From NCBI GenBank assembly GCA_038363925.1, contig JAQQWL010000013.1:1178001-1242000 (forward strand): a DNA stretch of 64,000 nt, given 5' to 3'. Position 1 is the first letter of the stretch. Each line of letters begins with the position of its first letter. The notes under the pieces are model-generated. The model saw only the letters and a list, made by a program, of their open reading frames with translations. It was not told where the DNA came from and searched no databases. The position numbers were made by a program, and so were the translations under genes. This document shows positions 47,906-61,098 of this stretch, piece after piece. The DNA comes from Apiospora phragmitis. Its lineage: Eukaryota; Ascomycota; Sordariomycetes; Amphisphaeriales; Apiosporaceae.

Positions 47906-50826
47906 TTATGCCTGTGATGTTACGTTCTGTGTTGCCGCTGGGCTTGAAAGACCAAGATCATCGTCTGAACATGTCTTCTGTCGAAATTCGTCGTTGTGGA
48001 CGATGTGGCCTGAACCAATACCGGTTAACTCACTCGGCATACCAGGCTGTGTTCTGTTTTGTGGGAGAGTGGATTCTCTCAGCCGATCTTCCGTCTGCCC
48101 GACTCTGTCGTAGGTATAGCTGGGACTCGAGTCTGACTGTGTCTCGGTGTCTTCGTGTATCTCGTGATCCGATTCCGTCGGCCGAGTCCTATCAAATGAG
48201 AACCTTTCTTCACCAGGTACTTTCTTCATGTCCCTGGAGGACTCGCCCAATTCTGTAACGTCCCTTTGGGCGTAAGTAGAGGCTTGCTGAGCTGCATCTG
48301 ACTCACGATCTTTGGCCTCGGATACTTGTGATTGCGTCGTATCTTTTGTTATTGTGGGCTTGTTGGTTTCGGTCTGCTCATGGGCACTGGTTGCTGTGGC
48401 CTGAGAGGGTTGTCCTTCCATTTCCGGGCCCGGCGTCGGTTCCTCCGCACTCGAAGATGTTTCTGCAACGCGAGGTATTGGGGAATCCTCAGCATCGTCC
48501 ACAACGATCTCGGGCGGAGCAGACGCCCCTTGCATTAGCATACGTGATATCCCATTGCTTCTGTCAGGAGCCGCCTCGTCATCAGGACCCCCATCGCCCC
48601 CGCTCATCGCTCGGAGGTCCTCTTCTAATCTGCCCGCAACGGCCAACCCTTCCGCAGCATGTACGTCTCTGGGCGTGGGTGCACGCGGTTCGTCGGAGGA
48701 TTCGCTTCTTGTTGATAAGACGGCGTTATCCTCATACCACACCGCATTTCGTTCCTTGTATGGAGAGTCGCGTCCGGGATTGCTGGGGAGCGGGCTTGGA
48801 GGAGATCGACCACGAGGTGGATAGTAGTATGAATCGTCGGAGAGGCCGGGCGAGTCGGCATACGATTGGTTGCCAGCACCGGAATAGGACCAGTCGTTCC
48901 GAGGGGTTACAGTCCTGATCTGCGGCCGGCCGTGCTGGTCGTAGCTATCCACCAAGTATTCTTGTACCGAAAAGCCATCCTCAACACGAATTTGAGGACT
49001 GTTCAAGTCATCGTAATGTAGCGACTCCGGAAACATGGTCACAAGTGCACTAGCTTGCAGACGAACTCGTGGATTCTCGCTCAAGCAGTTTTCCACCATG
49101 TTTTGGTACCAGTGCGGGACTTCAATATCAGGATCCAGGCGAAGCGGTCTTCGGTGAGCTTCGGGCTCGTCTTCTAGCGTCGCAAGTGCCCATAGCACCA
49201 TCCCAAGCTGATAAAGATCCGACTTCACTCCGATATCATCGAGATCCGTTGGTTGCTGTCGATTAGCGGGGTTGCCTCCGGCGGTTCCCATCCGACTGGG
49301 CAGCCGCGCCTGTTGATGTCTATGATTTTGGCATTCCAATCATCGTCAATTACAATGTTCGAGAGGGTGAAGTCCCCCTGGACGAATCCCGCTTCATGGA
49401 TATCGGCAAGACCTTGGACAATCTGCCGTGCCCATCGTTCTCGCGTTGCCCAAGGTAGATCTAGGCCGTGCTCTTGTGAGTCGTAGATCAGATCAATAAG
49501 GGCGCCTTGTGCGGCGTAGTCGATGAGAAGCCCCTTAACACTCTCGTCATTATCGTCCACGACTACACCGTAGAACTTGATGACACTCGAGGAGAAAGCC
49601 AACGCGTTGAGAGCATTCACCTCGTAAAGAAACTCATCAACCGTATCTGGGCCAGGGATCTCCTTCTTGATTAGAATTTTCTCACCAACTCGAACCTTGT
49701 ATACAAATCCTGACATATGCGAGTCGAAATCAAGGTTGCGTTCCCGGATTCGTTTACACCTCAAGTGCTGTATCATGTGAATGGTAGGGTAGTGGATGAT
49801 CTCCTGTTTTTGAGCAGGTGAGCCAGTGTTTCTCCTTTAATGAACGAAAACATCCACGGCGATGAGACAACCTACATTTACATCCTCCACTACATGCACA
49901 TGGAGCCTACCCTCGGTCGTCTGCAGTTTAAGATTGGTGACCGTCTCGTAGAATTGAATGTCATGGAGACTTTCTCGAATTGCTTCGTAAATCTTTGCGC
50001 TTTTCTCCCGCTGGAATTTGGTGTCTAAGAGATCCTTCTCAAGGGAATCTTCAGGAGCATTCCTATAGTCCAAAGAAATTGTGACGCGACGCCATAAACA
50101 GTCATGTTGGCGAAAGGTGACAAAAAACTTTTCTCGTTTTGACTTGTCTCGGAAATGCATAGAAAGATTCAATATCCATTTTGATTCCAATTCTTCATGG
50201 ATTTGAGCTTCGTACAACGACGTTGTAGTAGACCGCGCACCCGCCGTAGAGGGATCCCTAGAATGGATCCCGAGCGGCGTTCCAGGGCGGAGAAGCTCTC
50301 TGTCCTCGGGATGATCGATATCGACGGTGCTTACGCTCGTGGCGTCCAGGAAATGTTTTTCCCCGACAGGACTGTGCGGTACCGACAACGTCTGCCCAGC
50401 TGTTGGTACAGGATATGTTTCATTAAGGAAATCCGGCGCACTTGCGCGAGGCAACTGATGCTGATGGCCTGCATGGGATGGGCTGCGGGGAGGGTTCGCT
50501 CTTCGATCGACAGACACTGCCCTCCGCTCGGCTTGGGTGGGCGCGATTGGTTCGAGCTTGTCTCGTCCCTCAGATTGCTGTCTTTTGAAAGTCTTTGCGC
50601 GTGGCAATCCTGGGACGACCCTCCTGGAGACCCGGCGCATAAGATCCTTGGTAGGCGAGGCCGGTCGGCTCACTTTCTCGTCTGTCTCGTCAGCCTCTTG
50701 AGCCGCGAGTTCAGGCGAAGGAGGCGCACTATGCTTCCACGACATCAGTTTCTTGAAGATGCCCGAAAACCTCTTGCTATCGGCCGGCGGGGACTCGTGC
50801 GACGGTAGGTCTGTCTGTGTTGCCAT
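47906..50826 (-). CDS. Fungal protein kinase-like protein, one apparent frameshift
   Basis: Coding order is 49876-50826 then 47906-49803, giving about 949 aa after one correction. The N-terminus (about 1-240) is Ser/Pro/Arg-rich and disordered. The kinase-like fold shows EKILIKKEIPGPDTVDEFLY (Lys and alpha-C Glu), a GFVQGDFTLSNIVIDDD catalytic loop (Asp and Asn kept, HRD changed to QGD), AKIIDINRRG in place of DFG, and a WEPPE segment in place of APE. The C-lobe is KSDLYQLGMVLWALATLEDE. A 330-residue acidic Ser/Thr/Pro-rich tail follows. At about 49236-49238 one base is missing: upstream reads NQRISM, downstream IGVKSDLYQLG, and one added T restores RISMYIGVKSD. Activity is uncertain because of the altered motifs. 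The pathway is unknown. Confidence 0.8.
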
Positions 50827-53800
50827 GTTGGCGGAGACTCGGTGAGAGCTGAGGTGGTCGACGAGGGGTCATAGGTCTGTCTTGCTCCAGGAAGTTGCTG
50901 CTCCGCAAGAGGCGAGGGTGGGACCGACTATTCGTATACAGCAGACGGAATACAAAAATATGACAGGTCGGTGGGCTGTATTGCTCCACGTTGTTGGGGG
51001 GTGGTTGGGCTTGACGTAATATCGACCAGGCGAGTGAGGCTTTCGGGCATGCGAGACGTGTCTCGCAGCGGGCTGTATCAGACGAAGGGTTCCCGAGGAG
51101 GAGCAAAGTGATTTGGCGGAAAAGAGGATATCCTGGGGCAGAAGAAGAAACCAGCAAGACAAAAACAGGGTATGTTTGTCGAACGCAAGTCTATGCAAGC
51201 AACCGATCTCGATAGGCAATCGACACTAGAAGTTATGTTGGTCGGAAAGTTCGGTCGTCATGAAAGAAGCGCAAGCAGACATATGGCAGCCAAGCATGAA
51301 CACGAGCAACACCACACATACAACGACAATGACGAAGGTGTCAGCCGACGGGTGCGGCGTGGGAGTCAATTGGGATCGAGTGAGGCGTCCAAGATGTTAT
51401 TGGTGAAGAGTCACGACCCGTCCGGTCGAGGGTCCGAGGATGGGGTTGGTGTTGTGTTGTCATTTGGGCGCGGCGCCGTGATGTGATGAATGTCTCTCGT
51501 TCTGACCTTGCTTGGGCGTAGCTCTAACAAAGTCTAGGTCGGTTAGGTTAGGGCCGCAAAGGTCGTCCATCTCCATCCCACTCCTGAAAATATGCAGGAG
51601 AGAGATGAAGCAGCAGCAGAAGCAGCAGCAGAAGTCTATGCAGATGCAGGTAGCGGAGACGTGAGGTAGCAGTACATAGCGATAGTACCCAGCATCTCCA
51701 ATTTCTCCCTCTAGTAAGGTTACTACCTCGTGCGCGTGAAGATGCATGCGGTGAACGCAGTAAGCAGCATCCCACTACAAGCGTAGGCAGGCACAGGCAC
51801 AGGTCTAGGCCGCTTGCAGTTAGAATGACGGGCAGCCCATCGGCATAGCTTGGGCCGGAGTTGTTGAATCTTCTGCCAGTACGTAGTAGGTAGTGCTAGC
51901 ACCCTTCCGGACATGGCTGGCTCCGGCGAGGGGTTCACGGTTCGTGGTCGACAGGGATTGGACAAGCTATTCTTTTACAACATTGAACATGCTTTTCTAA
52001 GTAGTCTTGGTCTCTAGTAGTCGGCAGTATGACCGTACTGCCTGTATGCACGTGCTGTGTTAAAGTTGCGATTTGATGCATTCAACCAGAGGAGAACATA
52101 CCTACTACTACATTTTAGGAGGCAGTCGGTTACCACAGGCGGTGATATATATTTTATCATATCAAATTGATGGTGATGATCGCATATCCCTGACTGCGAA
52201 TACGTCAATGTCGAGTAGTGGGGGTTGGTTTCTTATTAAACCCGTTGTGTCAATTCAACCCTGTGATTGACCGGATTTACTGATGCGTTGTACAACTGAC
52301 GAGGGGGGTCATTCTGAATTTTGGTTGGGGTGTTAGGTAGGTATTGTAGGTGCGGGCAAAATGTTCGTTGGCGAGAAAACAGAGAAAAAAAAAAGCATGC
52401 ATGTCATGCTAACCACCTGCGGATTTGGGCTTCGGTGCATCATTTTCTCTCCAGTCACATCCCATATTCAATATTTGATCGTTCTCTTTCCCGCCTCATT
52501 TGGCTGACTGGACACATAGAATCACATTGTTTTCAACCCAGCTAACCCTTATTTTCCCACCAAGTCGCAATTCGGGGTTAGCAGGTTAGCTCCTTGCAGC
52601 CGCCGCAGCATGGCACTATCACGCTTTTCCTTTTCTCTTCTCCCTTTCTAGACGTCTGCAGAGTCACACAGCCGCAACAATGCGACGGGAAGAACCGTGG
52701 TTACTGCTTTCGGGATGTCGAATGTATACACGTATCCATCTGAGACCTGTAAGTTAGGTTACGGGTTAGTATCATCTCACTACAGACCTAACCTACTACG
52801 TCCATCAAAAGTGCAATATTGAAGACGTGAGAAGCCCTCCCCTCTCGAGCTCGGCGAACCCGCGCGCATCGACTACCTACCCACCTACCTACCTGGTGAC
52901 TGGCTGCTTTCCTTCGCCAGATCTTGCAATTCTGGCTTTGACGAGTCTGCAAGTGCTAGCACCATACAGCAAATAACGGGTAGTACCTACGAGATGCACC
53001 GTCATCTTACGAGAGACACGACGACTAGGATCTGTCGGAGAATCTGCCGCTTGAGTGGGGACGATTCTCTTGCAATGTCTCACTCGATCGCGCTGGGGGG
53101 AAACGAAAGGCTCAAGGGCGTTACGGTCCGGGGAGCGTTGCTTTTGGGGAGCCAGTCATTTTGCGACCTGCCCTGCCCATGCTCTCTCCCACCTGCACAA
53201 GCTGCAGTCTCGTTGACCGCATCTCTGTTATAGCGGGTTGTGGATCTCGGCTACTCTAGCTTGAAACTAACAACTGACACTCCTTCGGACTCGTACTTGA
53301 GAGTTGAGCGATCAGTCCTGTCGGTGAAGGTCGGTCAGGGTTGAAGCTTTCACGATATATGTATCATCATCCACCGCGCCTTTGACCGCCCACACACAAA
53401 GAGCAACGCCAACACAGACCACCAGACCGATTTGTGTGATTTTCCCCATCTGTGCCGAAAGAGGACGCTGGTGGAACTTTTTAAAGACAGGATGACGTGT
53501 GATGGGGCACTGCACCAAGCTATAGACGCACTTTAAGCGAGGAACGAACCAGTGGTCCAGCGCATGGCGGACTACCTAAGCGTGGCTCTTTAGTTAGCGG
53601 CCGCTTCTTTAGGCCCCGTTCAGCATGCCACTCAAGATTGAGCCGAAACGTTACAACGGGGATATCTTATGTAGATATGTACATGAAAACCTCCAGGTGA
53701 GACCGAAAGAGGCACGCAATGCAGCAAAGCCCGACTTATTACAAGCACACTTGATGTTATAATGCCTGCCTGCCCGGAGCTGAACCGGAACAAACGGGTG

Positions 53801-55619
53801 CGGCGTCCGTGGACTTGAGCCGCTTGCTCATCTCCAACCCCAATACCACCTAACCTACTCCGTACGTCGTTCTGCGACAGTATATGACCAACCGAATCCT
53901 AAAGCCCAGCCGTTACGTAGAATTGAAACCCAACGACAGCAAAAGCTTCCGATCACGCGGCTACCTGATCTGATCTCGACCCGGGCTGATCAAACCCAAT
54001 AGTCCCCCCCATCCGAACTTTATCAGCCCTATTATCCTATCTAATCACTCTCCGACCAACAAGGGGGAGAGACTTGGGCAGCGATACATATATTCTTCGT
54101 CTGTGCATGCTCAGCGCGGCATGGAAAAGCGAGGCTGGTCATCAAATATTGGCCAGAAACGAATGGCCCTCAGGCCTCTTTTGGCGCCTACCTGCATATT
54201 TACACACTCCCTCTTCCTCCCCTCGTTCTCTCTGTGTGTATAGTTGGTACCGGTACTTCTGCAAACCCCCAGCAGTCGGTATGCCTTGATGTCATGTCAG
54301 TGGTAGAAACGGCGGCTCCTGCTCCTCTTCTTTTTCTTCTTTAGCCGTCTTCCTCGTCTTTTCTCCCGCGCTCACGTGAATGATCTTCAATGTAAGTGCT
54401 TACTTCGAGCAACCACGAAGCTTTCTGTAATGCGTGCGTGCGTATTGTCTCCCCTCTTTCAATCTGCCGCAGTCACTTATGGAGTCCCGCCACCCATCTG
54501 TGTGCCCCTCCTGCGCCGTTACAAGGCCCATCCATGGCTGGAGCAGCGGCAGATCATGTATGAAATACTCCGTAACATATCGAGATCGAGAGCGTGTGGT
54601 GCATACTGCTGGTCATGGCGTGTGGACATGGAATCGCTGTCTACAGTACATATGTAACCCCTAGGTTCTCCATCGGAGGGGCATCCTAGTAGTAGCAATC
54701 GGCGCTCGTTCCCGCTGCCCCCACCACGTTTGCTCCCTACATGTATAGCAGCCGGTACTATTATATATATCCAAATTCAATGCGACGCAATCAAAGCAAT
54801 CAACGCAATACTATATGTATTGCTTACTCCCCGGGACGCACAAATACGACAACGTACTTTCAGGTCTTTTATTCTCAACCCCGTGTGGCCCCCAGTCCAA
54901 CCAGCCAACCAGAACCCAGCCGGGGTTGTCACTCTTCCTCTTTCCTCTTTCTGATCCTGAGCTGGGGGTAGCAAGCAAAGTTGGGCACTTATTTTTTGGC
55001 TGGCGTCATGGACTTGATGAGTTGTACAAATCACTAGTCCGCAAATTTTCCGCCGTTGGGCACGCACACTTCCCAAACGAGCCCTCGTGACGATGGTTGC
55101 GTTTTTCTTTTCTTTTCCACGGGAGCATCCGACAGCTTTGGCTTGGTCAAGTGAATATGATGACTACCAATGTTTGGTTAGCAGATAGGCTAAGGAACTG
55201 GCTGACCAGACGCCAGCCCTGCGAGGCTTACGGCTGCTTATGTTTACTGCCGCATGCTCCTCCAACTCATCTAGCTTGATGGTATACATTGATAGATTTT
55301 CAGGCAAAACATGCATGTGTACAATTAGTAAAGTAAGCCCGAAAACTTGTCGTTACCGTACTCTAGAGGGGTCGGTGCCGGGATAAATAGTAGCGATATG
55401 ACATTGAACGTTGGTACGATTATGCAATATCCTGCAAGCGGGAGTCGCCCATGTCCAACATTGAGGACTAACTTTTTTTTATACAATGTATCGCTGTTCA
55501 GTGAAAGAGTAGAGGAGTTGTTGGGTCGCCTCGAACCATGTCGTCGACTCGTGTAACCCCCCCCCGCGCCGAAACGCCTGGTAATGTGATGCTGCCCTTT
55601 ATAATACACCGTCTATGCG
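50827..55619. other. 4.8-kb gene-poor interval upstream of the kinase-like gene
   Basis: I see no supportable gene. A CAGCAG/AAGCAG-type repeat lies at about 51608-51635 and a CTAC-rich tract at about 52870-52893. A minus-strand frame (about 53315-53450) encodes a 45-residue peptide with one hydrophobic helix from an ATG (MGKITQIGLVVCVGVALCVW), too little to call. About 50827-51500 should include the kinase-like promoter; the right end holds the 3' region of Lon. Confidence 0.4.
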
Positions 55620-58600
55620 CTATTCGTCCTTCTTCTCGCTCTCCGATTGGGAACCATGCTCCTTCTTCCACTCGCAGATTTTGCACTTATTGGCAAGCTC
55701 TCTATCAACGTCTGGGAAAACGAGCTCGAAGATGTCCTTGTACCAGCTGGCCGGACGGCCCTCGATACCCTCCTTGATGTTCTGTAAATCAAAGTTAGCA
55801 TAGCACATACTTTTGGGGGCTTCACTCTTCCAGTGGTTCTTGAGGCACACCCACCTCAGGTAATTCTAGCCAGTCAGACATGTTGTCCTCGGGGAAGATG
55901 ATCATCTTGCATCCTGCTCTGCGCGCAGCTACCGTCTTCTCTCTCAGGCCGCCAATACGGAGGACCTTTCCGGTCAGGGTCAGCTCGCCAGTCATTGCCA
56001 CTGTGGGGCTGATAGCTTTATCCAGTGCCAATGAAAGCAGCGAGGTCGTCATCGTAACGCCTGCAGACGGGCCATCCTTTTGCACTGCCCCTTCCGGGAC
56101 GTGCAGATGGATCTTGGCCTTGTCGAAGAAGTGGTTGTCGGGAAATTCCTGGACCATCATTGATTTGGCAAAGGAATACGCAATTGTTGATGACTCCTTC
56201 ATCACTGATTTCAGATTACCAGTGATCTCGAGACCCGGACGGCTGCTTGGCCTCAGGGTAGACTGCAAGATAGACTCAATGTACATCGCAGAGCCGCCCA
56301 TCTGAGTCCACGCCAGACCCATGGTGACACCGGGGGGTGTCACATCATACAGCCTGTCCGAAGTGAACACCGGGGGTCCGATGTAGTCCTTCAGATTTTC
56401 CTTGTCGATTGTGACGTGAACGGTATCGGGAACCTTGAGAGCAACCCGGGGCTTTTCTGTTGTTTCTTTTTCGGATGCCTCGGATGTGACAGATGAATCC
56501 TTGTCTTTCTCCTTCTCCTTCTGTGCTTCTTTCATGGCGGCCTTGCCGTCTTCCGTTAGGGCCTCCTCCTCCGGCAGGGCCTCGTCGCCGAGATCCTGGA
56601 CGATCTTCAACGCCGACTTTCGATAGATCTTCTCGATTTGCTTCTTAAGATTACGAACACCCGATTCGCGGGCATATGACTTGATCAGCTCATCAATAGC
56701 CTCGTCGGATAACGTCACATCGGCACCCTTCAAGCCTGCCAGCTCTTTGGCCGCCGGTGCGAGATAACGGTCTGCGATTGCCTTCTTCTCATCTGACACG
56801 TACCCAGAAAGCCTAATGACTTCCATTCGGTCGAGAAGGGGTCTGGGGATGGTGTCCGTCATGTTAGCAGTACACACGAACAGAACCTTTGACAGGTCGA
56901 CAGGGACGTCCATGTAGTGATCCAGAAACGAGCTATTCTGCTCCGGGTCAAGGAGTTCAAGTAAAGCAGAAGAAGGGTCTCCCTGATACCCCCGCCCAAT
57001 CTTGTCGATCTCGTCGATAAGAATCAGTGGGTTCTCGGTCTGGCACTTCTTCAATGCCTGTATGACTCGACCTGGCAGAGCACCGACATAAGTGCGTCGG
57101 TGTCCTTTGATCTCAGCTACATCCGTGAGACCACCCACACTGAATCTGTAGTATTGACGGTTGAGTGCCCTGGCGATAGACTTGCCGATGCTCGTCTTGC
57201 CAACACCCGGAGGACCCACGAAGCAGAGAATCTTACCCTCGACAGTGCCACGTAGTTTGCCAACAGCGATGAATTCTAGGATGCGATCCTTGACGTCTTT
57301 GAGACCGTAATGATCCTCATCCAAGACAGTCACTGCGTTCTTGATGCCAAAGTTCTCCGCGCTCCGCTGTCCCCAAGGTATTTGGGTGAGCCAGTCAAGG
57401 TAGTTTCGGGTAACGTTGAACTCCGAGGCAGCAGGCTCCAAGTGAGCCAGCTTGTTGATCTCGTCATCAAATACCTTGCGAACAGCCTCGGGCATTGCCA
57501 ACTTGTTGACCTTCTCCTTGAACTTCTCCACAAGCTTGTCCTTCCCATCAGATTCTATCCCGAGCTCACGTCGGATACCCTTCATCTGTTCCATCAACCA
57601 ATACTCTCGTTGTCTCCTGGTGATTTTCTGCTCCACGTCCTTAGTGATCTTTGACTGTAATTGAGCATTCATCAACTCCTTTTTCAAGACGACGAGAGCC
57701 TTCTGCAATCGCTCCTCCACATCGAGGCTGGCCAAGACTTCTTGAAGCTCGACAGGCTCGCCAGCGGAGACGGCGGCAGCAAAGTCCGCTAGCTTTCCAG
57801 GCTCTGCCACGACGTTACCAGTTGACTGGCTCATGGAGAAAGTCGATATTTGGTCTCGGAAAAGGCTGTTCATCGTGGCCACCTCCTTGAAGACATTTAC
57901 GATTTCATTGGTGATGGCCCGGATGACCTGGCTCTTAGGGTCGAAAGGCTGTTCCATCAGGTTGTCGACATTAACGAGGCTGACTGGGTACTTCCGTAAG
58001 AAGGAAGTTGGCTCGTACTTTTCAGTCTGGGTCTCGGTGCTCTTCGGAGCAACTGCACCTTCTTCGAAACTAGCCACTACATCTCCCTTCTTTTCCCGCT
58101 GCGCTTCCTCGTCAGTCTTACTGGGGATAGGTTCAGGGACTTCGGGCTCGCCATCGGTTTTCTTGGTCTCGGGTGCTCCAGGCGGAATCAGTGTAGAGAG
58201 CTTGATGCGGCGATGGGGATACAAAATGGCTGTGAGGCTGTTCGTTTCGCCATGGACAGGGAAGGCGCTTGTTATTTGTGCGAATACACCAGTGTCGTAG
58301 ACATCGTCTGCGTTGCGAATGATGTCATCATCGGCATTTTCGTCTTTGAATAAGAAAGCCCCTACGTAAGGCTGGCCACGCTTCATCATTTCCATGATGG
58401 CAGCGGAAACGTTTGGATCCTTGATCGTTATGGCCTTGTAGAATCCAGGGAATAGAGGCCGCTTCGCAATGGGAATGGCCATGACCTGGGGGTACACATC
58501 GGGCACTGCGGGCTTCTGCAGCGCCTTATCTGCACCTTTTCGTCCCTTACGACCGCCGTCCCCTGGTCCATCGCCACTAGAGCCAGAAGAGGCACCACCG

Positions 58601-59000
58601 GCTGCGCTGCTGCCCTTGCCGTCTGCCGCCTCGCCCGCAGGGGGCGAGTCAGAAGTGGTACTCTTGGCCTCGCTGAGCTCTGCCTCGGTGACGTCTTCGA
58701 CCTTCTTTTCCAAGTTGGCCTTTTTCTCCTCTTCCGACAAAGGCTCAAGCTTCTGGTTGAAGAAGTCGTTGTCTTTTCTTTCCGTCGCACGGCTGAGGTG
58801 GAAAAGCGAGCTGTTGGTACGAAGCCGGGGTGTGAAGCGGAGGTTGGTCGTGGGCACGCGACCAGTTGTTCGGTACGCGGGCAGAATGCGCTGGCGCCTA
58901 TTGAATATGATCGGCAGATTGCGGTGGCATGGAGGCGTTGCGCTGGCCTTCGCGACGCTCTCGCCGCGAGCTGCCGCGACAGCTGTTGGCGACACAGCAT
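55620..59000 (-). CDS. PIM1: Mitochondrial Lon protease, one apparent frameshift near the N-terminus
   Basis: Pim1 is the ATP-dependent serine protease of the mitochondrial matrix that degrades damaged proteins. Exons 55855-59000 and 55620-55781 give about 1,102 aa after correction; the junction is WLELPE/NIKEGIEG. The first 75 residues are an Arg-rich targeting peptide (MLCRQQLSRQLAARASRRPA … RFSTSAVRRKEK). One A is missing from a minus-strand A run (plus-strand 58774-58777), so the frame jumps to DNDFFNQKLEPLSEEEKKAN. Domains: the LON substrate-binding domain from KRPLFPGFYKAI; Walker A GPPGVGKTSIGKSIA (about 595); Walker B LILIDEIDKIG; sensor and C-lid; an acidic insertion; and the protease domain with DGPSAGVTMTTSL (catalytic Ser about 976) and TGKVLRIGGLREK (Lys about 1012). 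It is divergent from the NECAP-like gene. Confidence 0.96.
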
Positions 59001-60088
59001 GGTGATGCGATGACCTGGCAGTTTGAAGTAGATTTCGGTGGCAGACTGGCCGCCGGGAGGATTATATCAGAGGTAATGAAACAAAAGAAAATTAATAGTA
59101 CAACAAATAGCAATTACCAACCCAACTCGGAATCTATGCAGAATGAAAACCCTGTACAAGTGACGAGTGGCGATGGGGGAACTCTATCGTCGGATGAGAT
59201 CTACGAAACGGCCTTAATAATCCAAAAAGCTCTAGATGGAAGAAAGCACGGACGTCCCAAAAAAAGGCGACATCATCACCGAGCGCCGAGGAAGGAGCTT
59301 TCCGTAGAGGTGGCTATTCGTATGTAGATATTTTTAGCGCACGAACCAACAGCTGCATTATTTATCATACATTCAAATAACACCTGCCTACGGCTTCGAT
59401 AGGACATTAACGTAGAATGAATGGGCTATTACCTACATGTACTTGCATCTCATAGACGTAGTGGAAAGATCAAGCGGTGATTCAATGTTCTACTTTTGCC
59501 AAGACACCCGCATCACTGAGGGAGAATAGGCTAAGGGAGAAGCTCTGTTTTTGCTCATCGGCCCGGGCGGGCCCACCAAAACTGATTCGCGCTGGTACCT
59601 AATGTACCTACACTGTATATGTGCTCAATTAATCGGTCGCAATCGATCATACCACTAAGACTTTTTAGGGGTCTGAGGTGGTAGTAGACCATAAGGTTGT
59701 ATTGAATATAAGGGCATGGCATGAAGCTTTTGATATACTCTTCAGCTTTGGAGGGAATCTGCATCATGAGAGGCCATCTCGGTGCATGGAACGTGATGCA
59801 CTGGCAAGTAACACTGGGGTTTTTGAAGACCAATCAGAGAGCCCCGTGCCTTCTGTACTAACCTTAGCATCTGGAAATGAGGGGTCGAGGGGTCAATTGG
59901 ACCCCTATTGCAACGTGAATCTACGTTGCTATTTCCTTCAACTATCTAGCCCAGACTATATGACACTGAAATCCCCAAAAGGCGTTATCTCACTCTTGAA
60001 CACGCATCCCAACTACTACTAGTCTACAATTTTAAAGTACCAATTGAAGAGCCAAAGGAAAAAGAAAGAACAACACCCCTCACATAAA
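59001..60088. promoter_or_regulatory. Divergent upstream region of PIM1 and the NECAP-like gene
   Basis: This interval carries both promoters by position. A plus-strand frame to 59327 is mostly the complement of the PIM1 start followed by low-complexity Lys/Arg/His sequence, and I do not call it. No other signal is seen. Confidence 0.45.
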
Positions 60089-60944
60089 ATGGAAGGCGTT
60101 GACCCCATCACCGGCCGCCCGCTGGCCTCTGACGCCATCCAGCGCGTGCTATTCATCGCCCCCCAAGGTGCACGTCTACAACATCCCGCCCATGGTCCCG
60201 GGCAAGGGCCACGTCGCCGCCACCTGGACGGCCGACGGCAACAAGCGACAGATCTTCACGGCGCGGCTGCGCGTGCTGGAGACGGCCGAGACCGTGCCCG
60301 CCAGCAGTGGAGACGGCGGAGGCGGAAACGGGGAGGAGGAGGCCGAGACCGAGAAGGTCAAGACGGACGTGGTGCTCGAGGACGCCAGCAACGGCCAGCT
60401 GTTCGCCGCCGCGCCCTACACGACCGCCGCCGTCGTCGAGCCCGTCTCGGACAGCTCGCGCTTCTTCGCCGTGCGCGTGCAGGACGAGGCCGGGCGCAAG
60501 GCCTCGCTCGGCATCGGCTTCGAGGAGCGCAGCGACGCCTTCGACTTCAGCGTCGCCCTGCAGGAGGCCCGCAAGTCCCTCGGCTGGGAGCAGCCCCAGA
60601 ACAACGCCACCGGCGGCGGGCCCAAGAAGGCCTCGGAGAAGAAGGAGGAGGAGAAGCGCGACTACAGCCTCAAGGAGGGCGAGACCATCACCGTCAACCT
60701 GCCCGGCCGCTTCGGCCGCCGGCGGCCCGAGGCCAGCGAAGGCAGCGCGTCGTCGGACGGCGGCGCGCCCCTCGCCTCTTTCTCGTTGCCGCCGCCTCCC
60801 TCGTCGGCGTCCTCATCACGGGGACCAGGCATCCTTCCTCCATCACCTAGCGCGCAAAGCGCCAAGGTCTATACACATCAACGTGGGAAGCCCTCAGCAG
60901 CAGACTTAGGATTCGATGATGGCCAGAATGGGGAGTTCGCTTGA
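60089..60944 (+). CDS. NECAP-like adaptin-ear-binding coat-associated protein, one apparent frameshift
   Basis: NECAP proteins regulate AP-2 and clathrin-mediated endocytosis (family knowledge). The start MEGVDPITGRPLASDAIQRV leads into LFIAP, then a six-C run (60159-60164) with one C too many. Removing it gives LFIAPKVHVYNIPPM and 284 aa in all. The PHear fold continues with ATWTADGNKRQIFTARLRVL, DSSRFFAVRVQDEAGRKASL and GIGFEERSDAFDFSVALQEA, the last being the strongest family signature. Two inserts are species-specific: a Gly/Glu-rich loop (about 70-90) and a Pro/Ser-rich C-terminal tail. The tail closes with DLGFDDGQNGEFA. I see no WxxF adaptin-ear motif. Third positions are very GC-rich. 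Confidence 0.9.
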
Positions 60945-61098
60945 GATTATGCGGCAGTTTCTATCGAGCCGCGGCTTAGTTTTCTAGGGGTATGATACAT
61001 TCTAGATGCGTTGCGATAAATACTCAAACTGTCTTTCCTGGCAATCCAGATTCCATCGTCTCCACCAGGGAAGCCGCTAGTTCAGTCATCCATTCTCC

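Noticed and set aside
58929..59327. Plus-strand frame of 132 codons between PIM1 and the NECAP-like gene
   Set aside because: Its first third is antisense to the PIM1 leader and the rest is low-complexity basic sequence.
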